Shown: in pieces, positions 24,968-37,427 of the stretch | Numbering within the stretch: the first letter of the stretch is position 1 | How the letters are laid out: each line of letters begins with the position of its first letter | Assembly (NCBI GenBank): GCA_026419785.1 | Contig: JAODTK010000211.1 | Span: 62,001-126,000, forward strand | Direction: 5' to 3' | Source: Sclerodactyla briareus | Taxonomy: Eukaryota; Echinodermata; Holothuroidea; Dendrochirotida; Sclerodactylidae | Length of the DNA stretch: 64,000 nt | Position numbers and translations under genes: made by a program | The notes under the pieces: model-generated | Told to the model about the DNA's origin: nothing | The model's database searches: none | What the model saw: the letters and a program-made list of their open reading frames with translations, nothing else

Positions 24968-25858
24968 CAAGTGGTGGCGCCAGGATTCCCCGACGGGGGG
25001 TACGAGTTCCCCGACGGGGGGGTCCAGGTTCCCGACGAGCCTCACCCTACCCCCTAGGGTAAAAGCCTGCATTTCTGTGTTTCATTTTCTTTTATCTTTT
25101 TTTAAAGAACAAAAAAAGAACGGAAAATTAAAAGGCACAATGTGGAGGGCACTATGACTCTACAGTTTAAACACCCTCTCACTCGGGCGCTCATAGTAGA
25201 ACAGGGTCGGGTACTCCCGATAACCTGCAACAGGCGGACTGGGATATTTGCGTCCGTGAGAGCACACCGCTTAACACAAATGCAAAACAGTGACGGTAGA
25301 CGGCAGAAAACAAGGAACGCCTCCGCCAGGAACGATCAATCCTCCCAATAGAATTGTAATGTTGCCGGCAAGGTGCAGCCACTGTCTAAAAGTTGGGGGT
25401 CAAGAAGCAATTCGGGGGGAGGGGGGGGTCGAAGCAGTGATGGGAAACATTTTTATGTGAAAAAATTGTTATGTATGGAGGCCTCCAAAACGTGGGGGTC
25501 ATGACCCCGAACCCCCTAGTGGTGCGCCCTTGGTTGCAGGACATTTCAAAGATCCATAAGGGAATTGTGTTTCCTATTTATACTATATATATATTATGAC
25601 AGACTATGCGCGCGAAGGCGCCGAAAATCTAGCTTTAATATAGGATATGCGCTATAAAAGAAGTTGAAAAACCTATACTGTCGGACAATAGGCCCTCGTC
25701 GGGGCGTGCTAAATTTTAGCGTACCACCCGGGCCCCCGACGAGATGGGAAAAAATTCCCAGCGGGGGGGGGGGGGGGTGTAGCGAGGGCAGCTTTCCCGA
25801 CGGGGGAGCATGGCCCCCCTCTGCCCCCCCCCCCCTTCCCCCGCTGGCGCCACCCTTG
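24968..25858. mobile_element. hAT-type transposon with perfect target duplication, containing a nested element
   Basis: tactgcag stands at 24960-24967 and again at 25859-25866. The inner ends are CAAGTGGTGGCGCCAG on the left and, reverse-complemented, CAAGGGTGGCGCCAG on the right. Next to the ends are repeated ccccgacgggg words. The interior matches the copy at 55202-55731 (for example gggtcgggtactcccgataac, and tgtcggacaataggccctcg), except for a 25.3-25.6 kb segment here that contains another hAT insertion. No transposase coding is seen. The perfect duplication suggests a relatively recent insertion. Confidence 0.8.
25369..25532. mobile_element. 164-bp hAT-like MITE nested in the previous element
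   Basis: Ends are CAAGGTGCAGCCACT on the left and, reverse-complemented, CAAGGGCGCACCACTAG on the right. The flanking octamers are gttgccgg (25361-25368) and gttgcagg (25533-25540), identical at 7 of 8 positions. The subterminal sequence has gggggtca / tgaccccc words. The segment is absent from the related copy at 55.2-55.7 kb, which supports its insertion after the outer element. Confidence 0.65.
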
Positions 25859-25869
25859 TACTGCAGTGC

Positions 25870-26640
25870 CACAAGCACAAATCCGTCTGTCTGTGTGTAT
25901 GATTGAAAAGCTGGACAATTGGGATTCATACAGGTTTTGTTTACAATTTACAGTAATATCTACACACTTTTATTTGGTGGGCATCTGAAGGTGCAGGTTT
26001 TCCCAAAATTGGGTTTATCACATACCTCTGCCTAGGGATAAATATCGGGGCCCTGGGGCAAATTATGTCAAATATTTTCTTATCTTGACGCAAGCACCTA
26101 ATTTTTTGAGTGCAGGGTGGCCACACGAATATTCCATAAGTCAAACGACTTGTAGGCTCCCATACATAAGAAAACCACATGGAGTTTCGCCCAGAACAAA
26201 CAACACTTCCCGTATACAACATCCCTCCTGAAAGGTTTTTTTGCCCCAAGATGGTCGATGTCAAACGTCAAATTCAACAAATTTCAAGTAGTTTAGCTTG
26301 TCTTGGAACTTTCACAAAGGTGCGTTCTTGAGGTAACGCGTGATAAAGTGTTGTATTACATTAGTCTATTCACTTTATGGTTCGTCACTCGTCAGTCACA
26401 ACCGAGACGATCATCACGAAAAATTAGCACCAATGTCACAAGGTTAAAAGGTCAAATTCCAAAACATCGGTCAAAACGTTCAAATGAGGTCAACGTCGGT
26501 CACCATATGTAGTTCGCCAAGACAAAGCAAAACTTTTTCATAACGAACATCCCTCTTAAAAGTTTTGCATTGCCAGGATATATAAGGGATGTCCTATGTG
26601 TCTATGGTAACCGAAATAACCAGAGCGTAACACAAAAAAC
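25870..26640. other. Unassigned intergenic DNA
   Basis: Short open frames only. No gene, splice-flanked exon or clear repeat is recognised. Confidence 0.4.
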
Positions 26641-27084
26641 ATTAGGGTTTATTTCACCATACATGCAACCCCACAACTTGATGATCTTGATACATGCTTG
26701 CGGTCGTTAGATATCGTGCTGAACTTTTTGAACTTGCCTTCGTGACCTTGAATGAACTTGAACAGGCATCAAAACAATAGGGGGTCATCCTCCCTACATG
26801 GGCAACCACATACCGAATTGGACTTGATACATGCTTGCGTTTCGTTAGATTATCGTGCTGGACAAAGTTCTGGAAGTTTGCCCTTGGTGACCTTGAACTG
26901 GGACACCAAAACAATAGGGGTATCCTCACCAAGTGCAACCCACATACCTAATTAAGTTAAAACCTACGTGTGCGTTCGTTTAAAATATTCGTGCTGACAA
27001 GAGGGTCCACACACACACACACTACGCGCGCCGCGCGCGCACACAACACCACAAACCCGCATAGCACGGGCGTGGCCGTATAGA
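26640..27084 (-). mobile_element. Helitron-like element with ~135-bp tandem array, minus strand
   Basis: Three units containing cttgataca...gcgttcgttagatatcgtgctga lie near 26689, 26826 and 26959, spaced 133-137 bases. They are the reverse complement of the array at 62140-62480. Upstream on the minus strand are gtttgtggtgt and a TG/CG-rich tract (27009-27046). The far edge reads TCTATACGG after an A (27084), compatible with a Helitron 5' end (A/TC). No 3' hairpin with CTRR was found, so the class is an inference. Confidence 0.45.
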
Positions 27085-28440
27085 TTCCTCTTGTCTTCGG
27101 CAAGAAATCAAAAACTTTGCATACGCAAACTACTAAGCACAACTATTGCTCTTGTTCAATTGTTGCCAGTGGGGACTTCCTGGAGTCACAATTATGTGTG
27201 TGAAATGTAGTAAGGGCAAATAAAAAATAATGTGGAGCCTCCATTCAGATTAAATTAGAAGTGTGAATGTGTTCCTCTGAAAAGATGCCTTCCAAATATG
27301 TAACATATCCTGAATTCGATGAAGTATTGTATAGGCGAGTGCTGCAGTACAGGTACGACGAAAATACGTGGACATCGCACCCAGCGCAAATCAGCGGAAA
27401 AAACTAACGTCGAACACGAAAGGCAGGGGTTTTCTCTCGTCCAATTAGAGATCCACGTCCCTTGGGGGGGGAGTAAGGGCCGATTCCCTCTATCAAACGA
27501 CATTCCGGTAATGAAATTATTATATACTGTGATGTTTTTGTGGCCTTGATGTCCGCGTTCCGTTTGCAAGGATCCACTGGCTGTCCTAACGAGGTCGACC
27601 TAAACGTAGGGCCTATTTAAACCCTGCAGTGATTAGACCCTGCGGACCTAAATTTAGGGGGAGTTCAACGGTAGGCACGGGCCTAGCCGCTAGGCCTAGG
27701 CAACATTAGTAAAATGAAACCATAAGCTAGGGCACAGGGGACAGAAAACTTGGATTTGTACGTTGTCCGTCCTACAGTCCTATTGGCTCTACCCATAGCC
27801 TGATATTATTACCAAGGGAGGCAATCTTCACTTTTAGCACAATTAGCAGGTTTTATCACGACATTTAGGACTCCCTCTTTACTTATATACAATAAAGAAA
27901 GGCTGTAGGATACAAATCCCATCGACCATTTGAACCCAACGACTTTCAATTGCAAATAATCGATGATGACTCGGCCAGCTTTAGACAAACTGCAACAAAA
28001 TGCCTTCTGGGAATCACAAAAGATTATTTTTACATGGTTACTTGGGCTACTACTGATAAACAAACGTTTTAGACCACCAGGTTGAATCTGCATTTGACAA
28101 GCTGCACTGCCAAATCGGATATCGGTTGCATACGAGTGCCTTCGCCCTGAGTGTCGGGAGCATACTTATAGTGGGACAAAGTGATTTTCATTAACAAACA
28201 ATATGGATCTATGCATTGATAAAGAGAAACAATTATGTTTGAACGTGTAAAAAAAAACAGGTCCAATTATTTCAAACTCTCCTACTTTTTGACCATGCCT
28301 CCTATTTCTACATTTTTCCTGAAAATCAACTTCTCCGACTTTTTTATGAAGTTTGCTCGATAAAATGAATCCTGAGTAAGTCATCCCAAAAAATTTCCAG
28401 CAATGAACGCCAAAATTGTGATCTCAGAAGTAGCTAGCAG
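27085..28440. other. Unassigned intergenic DNA
   Basis: No gene recognised. At 28258-28330 the words ctcctactttttgacc, tcctatttctac and ttcctg form a CCTACTTTTT-type patch that recurs at 30934-31035. Confidence 0.4.
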
Positions 28441-28499
28441 GCAGGTTCCGACGGGACCACAGGACAGACTCCTGTACAAGCTCAAGCTGTCAGTCGTAG

Positions 28500-29420
28500 T
28501 CCGCAGTCTCATGCTTCGCTGCCTCAGGCAAGAAGTAGTTGGTAATAAGCTGGGGCAGAGCTGTCAATGATTGCCGTAACAAAGAAGAATCAGCTACCAG
28601 ATGACAAGCTGTAGTGGGAAAGACAACACAAACCACAGTTCTAGGGAAAATGAAACCAGAGCACCAACAAGGGCCCATCGGAGACATGAGGAACTTCTAT
28701 CAGAAGGCAAGGGGCTACTCACACACATCGCCCTTAGGCCAAAAGGATCCAGAAGGATTGATCGCGTCATCTCATCTACAGAAACATGAGAGTGGAGTCC
28801 AGGCAATCCAGCGGACAGCAAGGAAGATACCAAAAGTGGGACCCCAAGAGGAAATAGACAACTTGACAGATGACTGGAAAATCTACCAGGTCCAGGAAAT
28901 CCGAGATGATTGTACAGAGGCAGGGAAACAATCAGTACAAGAGTACACCCGGATTGACCAGTACCTGGAGAAGAGTGAATAAGGACAAACTCATTGGGAT
29001 CACAGCTGTATGTGATACTTCCTGAGCTGGTCAAGGCTTCACTATGTCTTTGCCCTGGTAATGCGGACGTTGAGCGCTCTCTGTCAGAGAACAATCGGGC
29101 AATGACCAATGAACCAGACTCTGTTATCAATTCTTTGAGATCGGTCAAAGATGCAGTCAGGACCACTGGTTCTGGAACTGCGCATGAGATGCCTGTGACC
29201 TCTGAAATGATGAAAGTCATAGATCTGCCTGTAGTGCGTATGCTGCAAGATTGGCAGAAGAGAAGAAGAGAAAACTCGGTAACAGCAATCCAAAGGGCAA
29301 AGGAAAAGAAAAGAAGCCAAGAGAAGCAAGAGACAAGGGATGCTCTGGAAAGAAGAAAAATCACTACTGGTCAGAGAAGAAATTGTCACAAAGAGAAGGA
29401 AGGTGTGTAAGGAGGGATGA
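28500..29420 (+). pseudogene. Decayed transposase-like C-terminal domain
   Basis: Two consecutive plus-strand frames read as parts of one protein. The first (28614-28982) ends with EIDNLTDDWKIYQVQEI...EYTRIDQYLEK. The second (28994-29410) has ELVKASLCLCPGNADVERSL, then ENNRAMT, then LRSVKDAVR, then a lysine/glutamate-rich tail. The GNADVER.xSxNxxxxT pattern is like the C-terminal dimerisation region of hAT-type transposases and the related transposase-derived proteins common in marine invertebrates. The frame change near 28985 and the lack of an N-terminal catalytic part or zinc finger argue for a relic. The long minus-strand open frame over the same bases is its shadow. Confidence 0.5.
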
Positions 29421-29524
29421 CAGGTCTGCAGCTGAGAAGCTATATGGCGAGGCGAATAAGCGACTACTGAAAGTCATAAAGACAGGGACATGGGAGAAAT
29501 CACTTCCGTCCAAGGTCTCCTAGA

Positions 29525-31930
29525 TGATGCCACACAAAAAAAAATGGAGTGACGCTCGGGGGGAAAAATGGAACCCCTGTCAAGAAAGAGACAAAGGACG
29601 TAGGAGAGAACGCAGGAAAGTCATGAACTACTTTTCAACAAGCTCTTGCTAAGTTTGCCAAGTGACCTACCTCCGCTGTCATGTTCATGTCCCTGCTTGT
29701 AAATGAGTTCAGATATATTGTTAATGTACATGTGGTGTGATGTACTGTATGGGTATTTAACCCATAGGTTTTAAAGAGATTACCATATAGAGAATTCAAA
29801 GAAAGAAATAACATACTGTATTGTAGCAGTGCATGTAAGTCGTCATATTGGCCCATACAATTTTTTAGAGTATGTGGTGCTGGTTCTTGGTTTTACCACT
29901 GAAATAGTTAAGAAGTGGCACTGATAGTATCGAATATAGGGCGAGTCATCAAAGATCAGTGTCTTTTTCAGCAGCTGCCTACTAACAAACCTTCCCTAGT
30001 TTAGTATTTCTAGAGCTCAAGGGTACATGTGTTCAATCTAGATGTGATATTTCCACTCTTTTGAAGGAAGCATGTGTTGACAATGTCATGACTAATGAAT
30101 GAATGGACAGCGTATGACACTTACAACATGATAATCACAAGGTTTTTTCTTCCAAAAAATTGGGCAAAATAAAAGAATTCAAAAATTGGGCAAAAGAATT
30201 CAAAAATTGGGCAAAAGAATTCAAAAATGGAATTTGATGCATAATTTGTATGATGAACCCCGATTGACATTTATGGGAAAACCTCTTGATTAAATCCTGG
30301 GAATCAAAATGAAAAGGTTTTGTTGGTTACTAAATTCACAATATTCACACAAGATTACGGATAGATTCTGCATTTCCGTTGATTGCCCTCTTGTCACTGT
30401 TTTGGAAAGGAAGCATGTATTGACAAGTCCTGACTAATAACGTGTATGCATTACTACATAATTTTTTTTCCAAAGTTGACACTTACAGGTACCTACAGAT
30501 CCTCTTCTGAGCACTGGCTACTTAGCCCCTTGTACTCAGATCCTTTTGTGTCTTTGTCAGTAAGTTTCAAGCCGGCTTTGAAGTGGTATAAAATATCTTT
30601 TGATCCTTTCAATAATTGTCCAATCTCCTTCGAATAACTGAAGGCTGGTAGAGGAATATCGCTAAATTTGGAATATTCATGCATTTTACTAACACACTCA
30701 ACCAATCTATGTCGGCAGTTACCTTGTATGGTTTTCAGATTATCGTCCCTCCAGTGGACGATTTGGCATTCTCTATGATGTGATAAGAAAGAGATAACGG
30801 GAAATAACTGTGTAATATATTGTTTTTTCCTACTGGCTGGTATGTCTGGTAGTACAAGGTACAAATACATGACTCTGTTGATGAATCCTGCTGGTGAGTC
30901 TCGACCGAGAACTACTTCTGAGAATCATTAAAGGTCCTACTTTGCTCCTATTTTCCTGATCAAAATCCTACTTTTTCCTCCTACTACTTGAAGTTACTTT
31001 CCTTCCTACGTTTTTCTCCTATTTTTTTTCATGGAGCCTGTTGCATGCCTGAAAAAATGATGCATGCCAAAGCTAGTGGTGATTTTGAATTGATTGCAAA
31101 CAGCCAGATTGACTGACCATGATCATACACCTGTACAGCACTAGGGGTACAGTCGTAACACAAAGCTTACAACTGGCTGTATGGGCAACTGAAATCGAGC
31201 GTTTAGTAGTTCGCTTTTATTCGTGCAATGTATGAGACCAGGGTCCCCGAAGGCTCGTTTTACCCTGCCCTTTGTCCTGGAATAATGACATTCGACCCTG
31301 CTCCTCTTCCCAGGAGCAAAAATCCAATGTTGGACACTACATGCTGGCTTCGCATTGGAGATTAATTTTGCACAGGCAGTTTCTTGTACAAGTCATTTTT
31401 ACCTAACACCGTGCCATTCTAACAATTTCTTCAGAGAGTTGCACTGCAAATTTTGCTATGCAGTGATTATTTTGGCAATGGACAATGAACATATATTGTT
31501 CCTTACACACTTGTGCGGCGGATATTAATAATTGATAACTTACAAAATGAGAGGCAACTTACATGTGCCAATGTTTGAGCAAAAACCTGACCAGTAAGTT
31601 CGCCAGCAGACACCAGTCGATTTATAGGCCACATGCAAAATTCATTTCATAGAGGCCACTTTGTTTAGCAGTCGATAGTGAAGCAAAGCCAGGAAAATCA
31701 CACTATTTCACTCATTCTTGGGGTAGGATTGCACGGTGTAATGTACGATGTACTGGTATTATTATTAGTACCGGTACTCACAGTACCAGCAGTCACCTGC
31801 ACAGTTATTATCTACCGTCCTGGGCTAAATAATCCCAGTACTGCTCAAAATCCCTGTTACTAGACTACCAAAATCCTTGCTGTCATTTTTGTCCTCGCCT
31901 GAAATGAAATTCAGGAGGAAATTTAGTGGT
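29525..31930. other. Unassigned DNA with short repeats
   Basis: No gene recognised. A 22-bp repeat lies at 30160-30228. A CCTACTTTTT-type patch lies at 30934-31035. At 31239, cagggtccccgaagg, followed by accctgccc words, looks like one end of a hAT-type element, but no partner end was found. Confidence 0.4.
30160..30228 (+). repeat. 22-bp minisatellite, about three copies
   Basis: The unit ttgggcaaaagaattcaaaa is repeated about three times with small changes. Confidence 0.75.
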
Positions 31931-31939
31931 CACTATGGC

Positions 31940-34900
31940 CCGTTTGTGGTGTGTGTATGTTTGTTTGTTAGTTTTTTAATTTTTATAATTTTGATAATTT
32001 CTGTGTGTGTGCGTGTGTTTGTCACACTGCCTCGTGAGCAGGATATCTCACGAACGGCAAGTGCAATTGCGACGAAATTTTCAGGGTAGTCATCAGGGGT
32101 TGGGTGAACACGATCTGACTTAGATAGCTTTGGGGCACTCAAGTCCACTAATTACGTAAGGTAATTAGCCTATCTCATGTCTTATGTTCAGGCTTGATAG
32201 CAAGATTACGGATGGACCGTAGGTGCTATGGTGACATGTTTTGGCACATAGCTGCGGGATATGAGGTAGATGAACTGATTAATTTTCAGCGTAAAATAGG
32301 GTCATCAAAAGGTCATTCGGGGTAAAAACTGGTTTTTTTTGGCCAGAACTTGGGAACCAAATGCTTCCGAGGTTTGGGAGGTGCACCTTGTTATGCACTC
32401 GTTGACCTCCCCTCTGTGTGGAACCTTTGACCTCAAGTTGACCTTTGCCATGTTGTTTTTGGCGCGAATCAAATTTTCGTGGGCCATTTCCGGATCTCAA
32501 AGGTACCTTCCGATCGAAATGACATAATTTGACCGCCATGTGACCTTGTGTTTGAAGATATCAGAGTTTTTTTCATTTGAAAAGGCGAATAAGTGCAGTT
32601 AGGATGTCGTGTGAGTTTGTCATGGTGATTTTTAGAATCAGCAGGTCAAACTAACCCTGAAAATGAGGTCAACAGGTCAAGGTCAAATGTTGAACGAATG
32701 TGCTTATTTTTCGAGTTCCCGGGCAAAAGAAATTACAACTTCATTTGTGTCAAAATTATGGCTATGTGGGCAGAGCGCTGTGTTCTGAGGACGAAACAAA
32801 CTCCCGCTTCAGCGGAGCACGACTGTTTCTCAGTACAAGGGGCCACAGGTTGGTTTTGATACCTTTTTGGCATACATCGGCAGTATACTTTGAGATCATA
32901 ATGCTTTGCATGACTGCGTGCATCTCATCGAGAGTCACATTTTCATAAAAACGACATGTCATCAAAGGTCTTTCAATGTCACTTGTGGACGAAAAACTAA
33001 TAGTTTTGGAGACAACTTACAATGACATTGTCTTGGCAATGTTGAAATTTTCAGACAGGTGTACGTCATGGTGAGAAACATTTTCCATCAATAAAAACCA
33101 TCCTGTCATCAACGATCATTCAAGGTCACGCATGGGCATATAACTGCCATATAGTATGTTTTGACCTCCAGTGACCCTTTCCTGATGTGGATTTATATTT
33201 CAGGACAAGGTGTATCCCATCTAGGGTTACTTTTTTTATAAAATGGTCATGTTCATCCGAGGTCATTACGGTCAATTTGAGGTCAAAACTTTTGGTACTT
33301 TTCTTTTTCGGGCAATACGATCTGGCGTGTTCATCAGAATGCAAAATGCTCCTGGATGGATGTATCACATGGAGAGTTCAATTTTCATAAAACTGCCATG
33401 TCATTAAGTCATTCAAGGCATTAGGGGTCCAAAAACTGTTTTCTGCCAAATGGAAATTGAATATCTGGTGAGCTGGAAGGTTCACACCATTGTGATATAT
33501 TGTTGACCTGCATGTGTGTGACCACGACATCAATTTGACCCTCTGCGTGTCGGGTGTTAAGGTTTAAGTTTTGAATACATGTGCTTATTTAAGGAGTTAC
33601 GGTCGGGCCAAAAAAATAAACTGTTCATTTTTGATTTGTGATAGACCTTTGTGTGCTTATTGGGGAACCAACTCCCTCTTCGATCGGACACTTACTTTTG
33701 GTAGTTACAAGGGGTCGAAGTTTAATTTAATAAAGCTTTTTCGCACTAACATTAGGCATGTTCATTGGAATGCAATTCTTCGATGGAGTGGTATGCATCA
33801 CATCGGAGATTACATTTTTTATGAAACCGCCTTGTCTTTGAAGGTCATCAAATGTCACATAGGGTCAAAAACTGATATTTAGTACTTTTGGCTAATAGCA
33901 CTTGGCAAGGTCATCAGAATGCACATGCTCCTAGAGTGGATGTATCACATGGATAGTTTCCAATTTTCATAACACTGCCATTCTTAAAGGTCCTTCACAG
34001 GTCACTTAGGGGTCAAAACGTTTTTTCTGCCATAATTCGGAGAATGAATATCTGTGAAGGCTGGAAGGTTCCCATTGTAATATAATTGTTGACCCGCATT
34101 GTGTGCCACCCCCTCTGACCCCAATTTTTGACTCTGTCTGGTCGGGTGGTCATGTGGTTAAAGTGTTCGTAATAAATGTGCTTATTTAGGAGTTACGGCA
34201 AAAAAATAACCCTCGTTGTTTTTTGTATATTGATAGACCTTTGTGTGCTTTTGTGGAGGAAACCAACTCCCCTCGATCGTACGGCTACTTTGGTATTTAC
34301 ACGGGGTCAAAGTTTAATTAAATAGCTTTTTCACAATAACATTAGGCTGTTCATTGGAATGCAATATCCTCCTAGTAGTGGCTGCATCCCTGAGAGTACC
34401 ATTTTTATAAAAACCGCCATGTCATTAAAGGTCACTAGGGGTCAAAAACTGATTTTACTACTTTTTGGCAATAGCACTGGCGTGTTATCAGAATGCAAAA
34501 TACTCTTAGGAGTGGATGTCTCACATGGAGATTACAATTTTTAATAAAAACTTTCATGTCCCCCCCAGTGAAGTCATTCAAGGTCACTAAGGTGTCCAAA
34601 AACTGTTTTCTGGCGATAATCGAGATTGAATATCGGGGCAGGCTGGATGGTTAACCATTGTCATATAATTGTTGACGTGCATGTGTGACACCTCTGACCT
34701 CATTTGACCTCTGGCCCGGGTGGTTAAATGTTAAGTTTTGAATAAATGGTGCTTATTTAAGGAGTTACGGGCCATAAAATAGAAATGGTCATTTTTGATA
34801 TGTGATAGACCTTTGTTTGCTCATGGGGAGACAAACTCCCGCTTCGATCGGACCCTTACTTTGATAGTTACAGGGGGCCGAAGTTTTTAATTTTAGTAGC

Positions 34901-35413
34901 TTTTTCGCAAAAATTAGGCATGTTCATTGGGGAATCAATATGCTTCTAGGAGTGGAGGCAGCACATGGAGAGTCAACAATTTTTATAAAAACCGCATGTC
35001 ATTGAAGGTCTTCAAGTCACATAGGGGTCAAAACTGATTTTAGTATCTTTTTGGCAATAGCACTGGGCAGGTTCTTCAGAATGCCAATGCTCTAGGAGTG
35101 ATGTATCACTTGAAGTTACAATTTTCAATAAAACTGCCCTGTCATTAGAAGGTCCTTCAAGGTCACGTAGGGTCAAAACTGTTTCCTGGCCGTAATCAGA
35201 ATTGAATTCTGTGAAGGCTGGAAGGTTTACCATTGTGCTATAATGTTGACCTGCATTGTGATGACCTCTGACCCCAATTGAACCTCTGTCGGGCGGTCAT
35301 GTGGTTAAAGGTTGAGTCTTGAATAAAGTGTCTTTTTAAGGAGTTACAGGCACAAAAAAAATAGAAACTGGTTATTGGGCAAAGTGGGGATATTAAGTTG
35401 GCGGTCTACCCAG
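31940..35413 (+). mobile_element. Helitron-like element carrying a large tandem array
   Basis: The left part (gtttgtggtgtgtgta, a TG tract, ctcgtgagcaggatatctcacgaac) resembles the head of the arrays at 62.1 kb and, reversed, 27.0 kb. The right end (gtggggatattaagttggcggtctacc...ggtgtctg, 35384-35412) aligns with the Helitron 3' end at 20046-20087, with a damaged hairpin and CTAG changed. Between them lies a ~580-bp tandem array. There is no Rep/helicase coding. The boundaries are approximate and two or more elements may be merged. Confidence 0.5.
32690..35345 (+). repeat. Tandem array, ~580-bp unit
   Basis: The phrase gtgcttatttaaggagttac recurs near 33585, 34175, 34750 and 35325, with a diverged copy near 32700. 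Units are about 575-590 bases; the first is about 885 because of an extra internal repeat. Each unit includes tgtgatagacctttgtgtgc, then aaccaactcccgcttcgatcgg, then aatgcaaaatgctcctaggagtgg, and several aaggtcattcaaggtcac words. Subrepeats of about 190 bases are visible inside each unit. Confidence 0.75.
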
Positions 35414-35419
35414 GCGGTG

Positions 35420-36270
35420 TCTGTTAAGTAAGTTCAATTAGCTCATTTTAGGTAATCTCTTGTCCAGGCTCCGTTAGCAGATTACAGATAACCGTAGGTG
35501 CTGTGGTGACTTGGTTTGGAACATAGATGCGGGATATGAAGTAGATGTACTGATGAGATTTTCAGCACAGCGTCAAATAATGGTAATTGAGTCATCTAAT
35601 TTGCATAATTTATCAAATTCCAAGTTCGTCAGATTTTTTCATTGCATCAAACCGACTCATTTCTTTGAATAGAGCACTCTTGTGATTATTCACTATTAAA
35701 TTGTATATTCACATAGGGGGAGACACTGAGGTCCCATTCAGTGGTCTATTTTGCCTGGTGTTTCCCAAATTTCAAAGTTTGTTTTGATTTTCCTGAAGCA
35801 GCTTGATTGGTATGGTTCTCTACTACCTTATTTATTCCGCCAAAATGTTAACACTGATTGAGTCACTGGGGGTTCTGCAGTGTGTAATCAATTTTTCATT
35901 TCAATGCAAATGTTCAAGTTTTTTTGAATTCCCATGTATTAAGTTGGTCCGGAATATGTGAAATGAGCAATTGCGTCAATAGGAAGTTGGATATTGTTTC
36001 TAATTTGCCTAATTTGCGCATCTTATTCCCATTTCCATAAAAAAAAAATTCCACAAACTTATACTTCTTCACTCTTGTAGACATTGTCCATAATGCATCC
36101 TACTAATTTTGAAATTGATCACTGATTAGTAGGGTTTAAATGCTATAACCATAATCTAAAGCCACACATTAAATTCCTTGTAACTGTTTTGTCTCATGGT
36201 GCTATTAGATGAAACACTGATCGCCGCAACCAGGCGAGACATTGGGGGGCGATCGCCTGTCTCCCGATCC
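35420..36270 (+). mobile_element. Short copy of the element at 7430-10262, without the array
   Basis: The left part (tagcagattacagataaccg, then gtaggtgctgtggtgacttgg) and right part (tttcaaagtttgttttgatttt, then aatgttaacactgattgagtc, then actgattagtaggg, ending ccgcaaccaggcgagacatt and ggcgatcgcc) match the two ends of the longer copy in the same order. The ~305-bp array is missing. It directly follows the preceding Helitron-like end. Confidence 0.55.
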
Positions 36271-36299
36271 CAGCTGTAGCTGCGTACATCACAGCTTTC

Positions 36300-37427
36300 T
36301 CTGTAACCTGTCAAAAGTGATAAACTGCCGCCATGTTTACATCTAAACGCAAAACTGCACGCCATTTGTTGCGAGCTGTGTACTTGCCTTATTTGCCGAA
36401 TATCCCAGCCGCCGCCTACATCAGAAGTTTCATCGTAGCCATAACCTGTATGTTGCAAGCTCACTCGCCAATGCTGCTACACTACCTTCGAATATAGCCT
36501 GCAAGGCTGCAACACATGCTCAGCAACTACTGTTCATAGCAATAGCATCCAGATCCAGTGTTACTCACAGTTCCCACTGACAAGGTATAGTGGGCTATCC
36601 AAACAATACCAAGTCGCCACTCCCATTGCTTTGTACAGATGATGATACTACTTTTCACCAGCACAAAATTAACGTCAATATGAAGTTTTTGACTTGTGAT
36701 TTTTGTCCACTGTGATTAAGGACTACAGCTAGTTCTATGACGAATAAACATGATTAATTAGGTAATTTTTGGATGTGGATGAAACAATGATTTGATGGCA
36801 TTTCAAATATTTTCTAGACCATGCCCCTGCAATCAGTTTTTGCTAAAATTATCACAGTTACCTTAGGGTTATGATCACATGCTCAGGGGGGGAACCTGTA
36901 GTAGATTTCTGCCCTGCGATGTCACTGTACCAGAATTTGGACTGCCAGCCTTTGAAAATCGCTCAACTGACACCATTTCTCCCAAAACAGGAGGAAATGA
37001 GTTTGAGTGCTGTAATTTTGACTGAAGTTCTCCATGTAGGTGAGGTAATCGAACGATAGCATTCATTTCCGAAATCATTGATTGATGTCCCAAATATTTC
37101 TATATGGGAGAAAATGGTGATCAGTTGGGGGAATTGAAAAAAAAGCCAGCCAGCTGTAACAATTCATTTGGCCACAGGGACCTATTCGTCGGAAAATAAA
37201 AATTCTTTACTAATAATTCGTTTAAGCAGATAGTTTTCAATTATAATATCAGTTCAATACATAGATCTAACACAGGTGTATGGGTGATAGCTTCGTGGCT
37301 GGGAAAAGAAGAATACAGCTTTTTACAGATTCACTTACAGATTTCTAAATGTATATCCATGGTTCAACTTTGTTTGTATATCCATTGTTTGTTATATATA
37401 CCTTTATTATATATTTTTCTTTTGCAG
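36300..37427 (+). promoter_or_regulatory. Probable 5' region of SNRNP27, promoter not defined
   Basis: No coding sequence is recognised between the repeat ending at 36270 and the first recognised SNRNP27 exon. A gccgccatg word at 36327-36335 resembles a YY1-type site, which often lies at start sites of housekeeping genes. The first exon is preceded by a good acceptor, so an untranslated exon may lie in this interval. No TATA box or start site can be placed from sequence alone. Confidence 0.25.

Noticed and set aside
24479-25072. Long minus-strand open frame (197 codons) and overlapping plus-strand frame
   Set aside because: It runs into the hAT element at 24968, has no recognisable domain, and is open on both strands. 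I see no convincing splice sites or start context, so I treat it as chance.
25664-25906. Glycine/proline-rich open frames
   Set aside because: They arise from the G- and C-runs at the right end of the hAT element.
28594-29364. 256-codon minus-strand open frame
   Set aside because: It is hydrophobic and serine-rich because it is the antisense of the lysine/glutamate-rich transposase-like frames on the plus strand, which have the recognisable motif.
31229-31330. hAT-like left end cagggtccccgaagg with accctgccc words
   Set aside because: No matching right end or octamer duplication was found, so it is mentioned only in the interval note.
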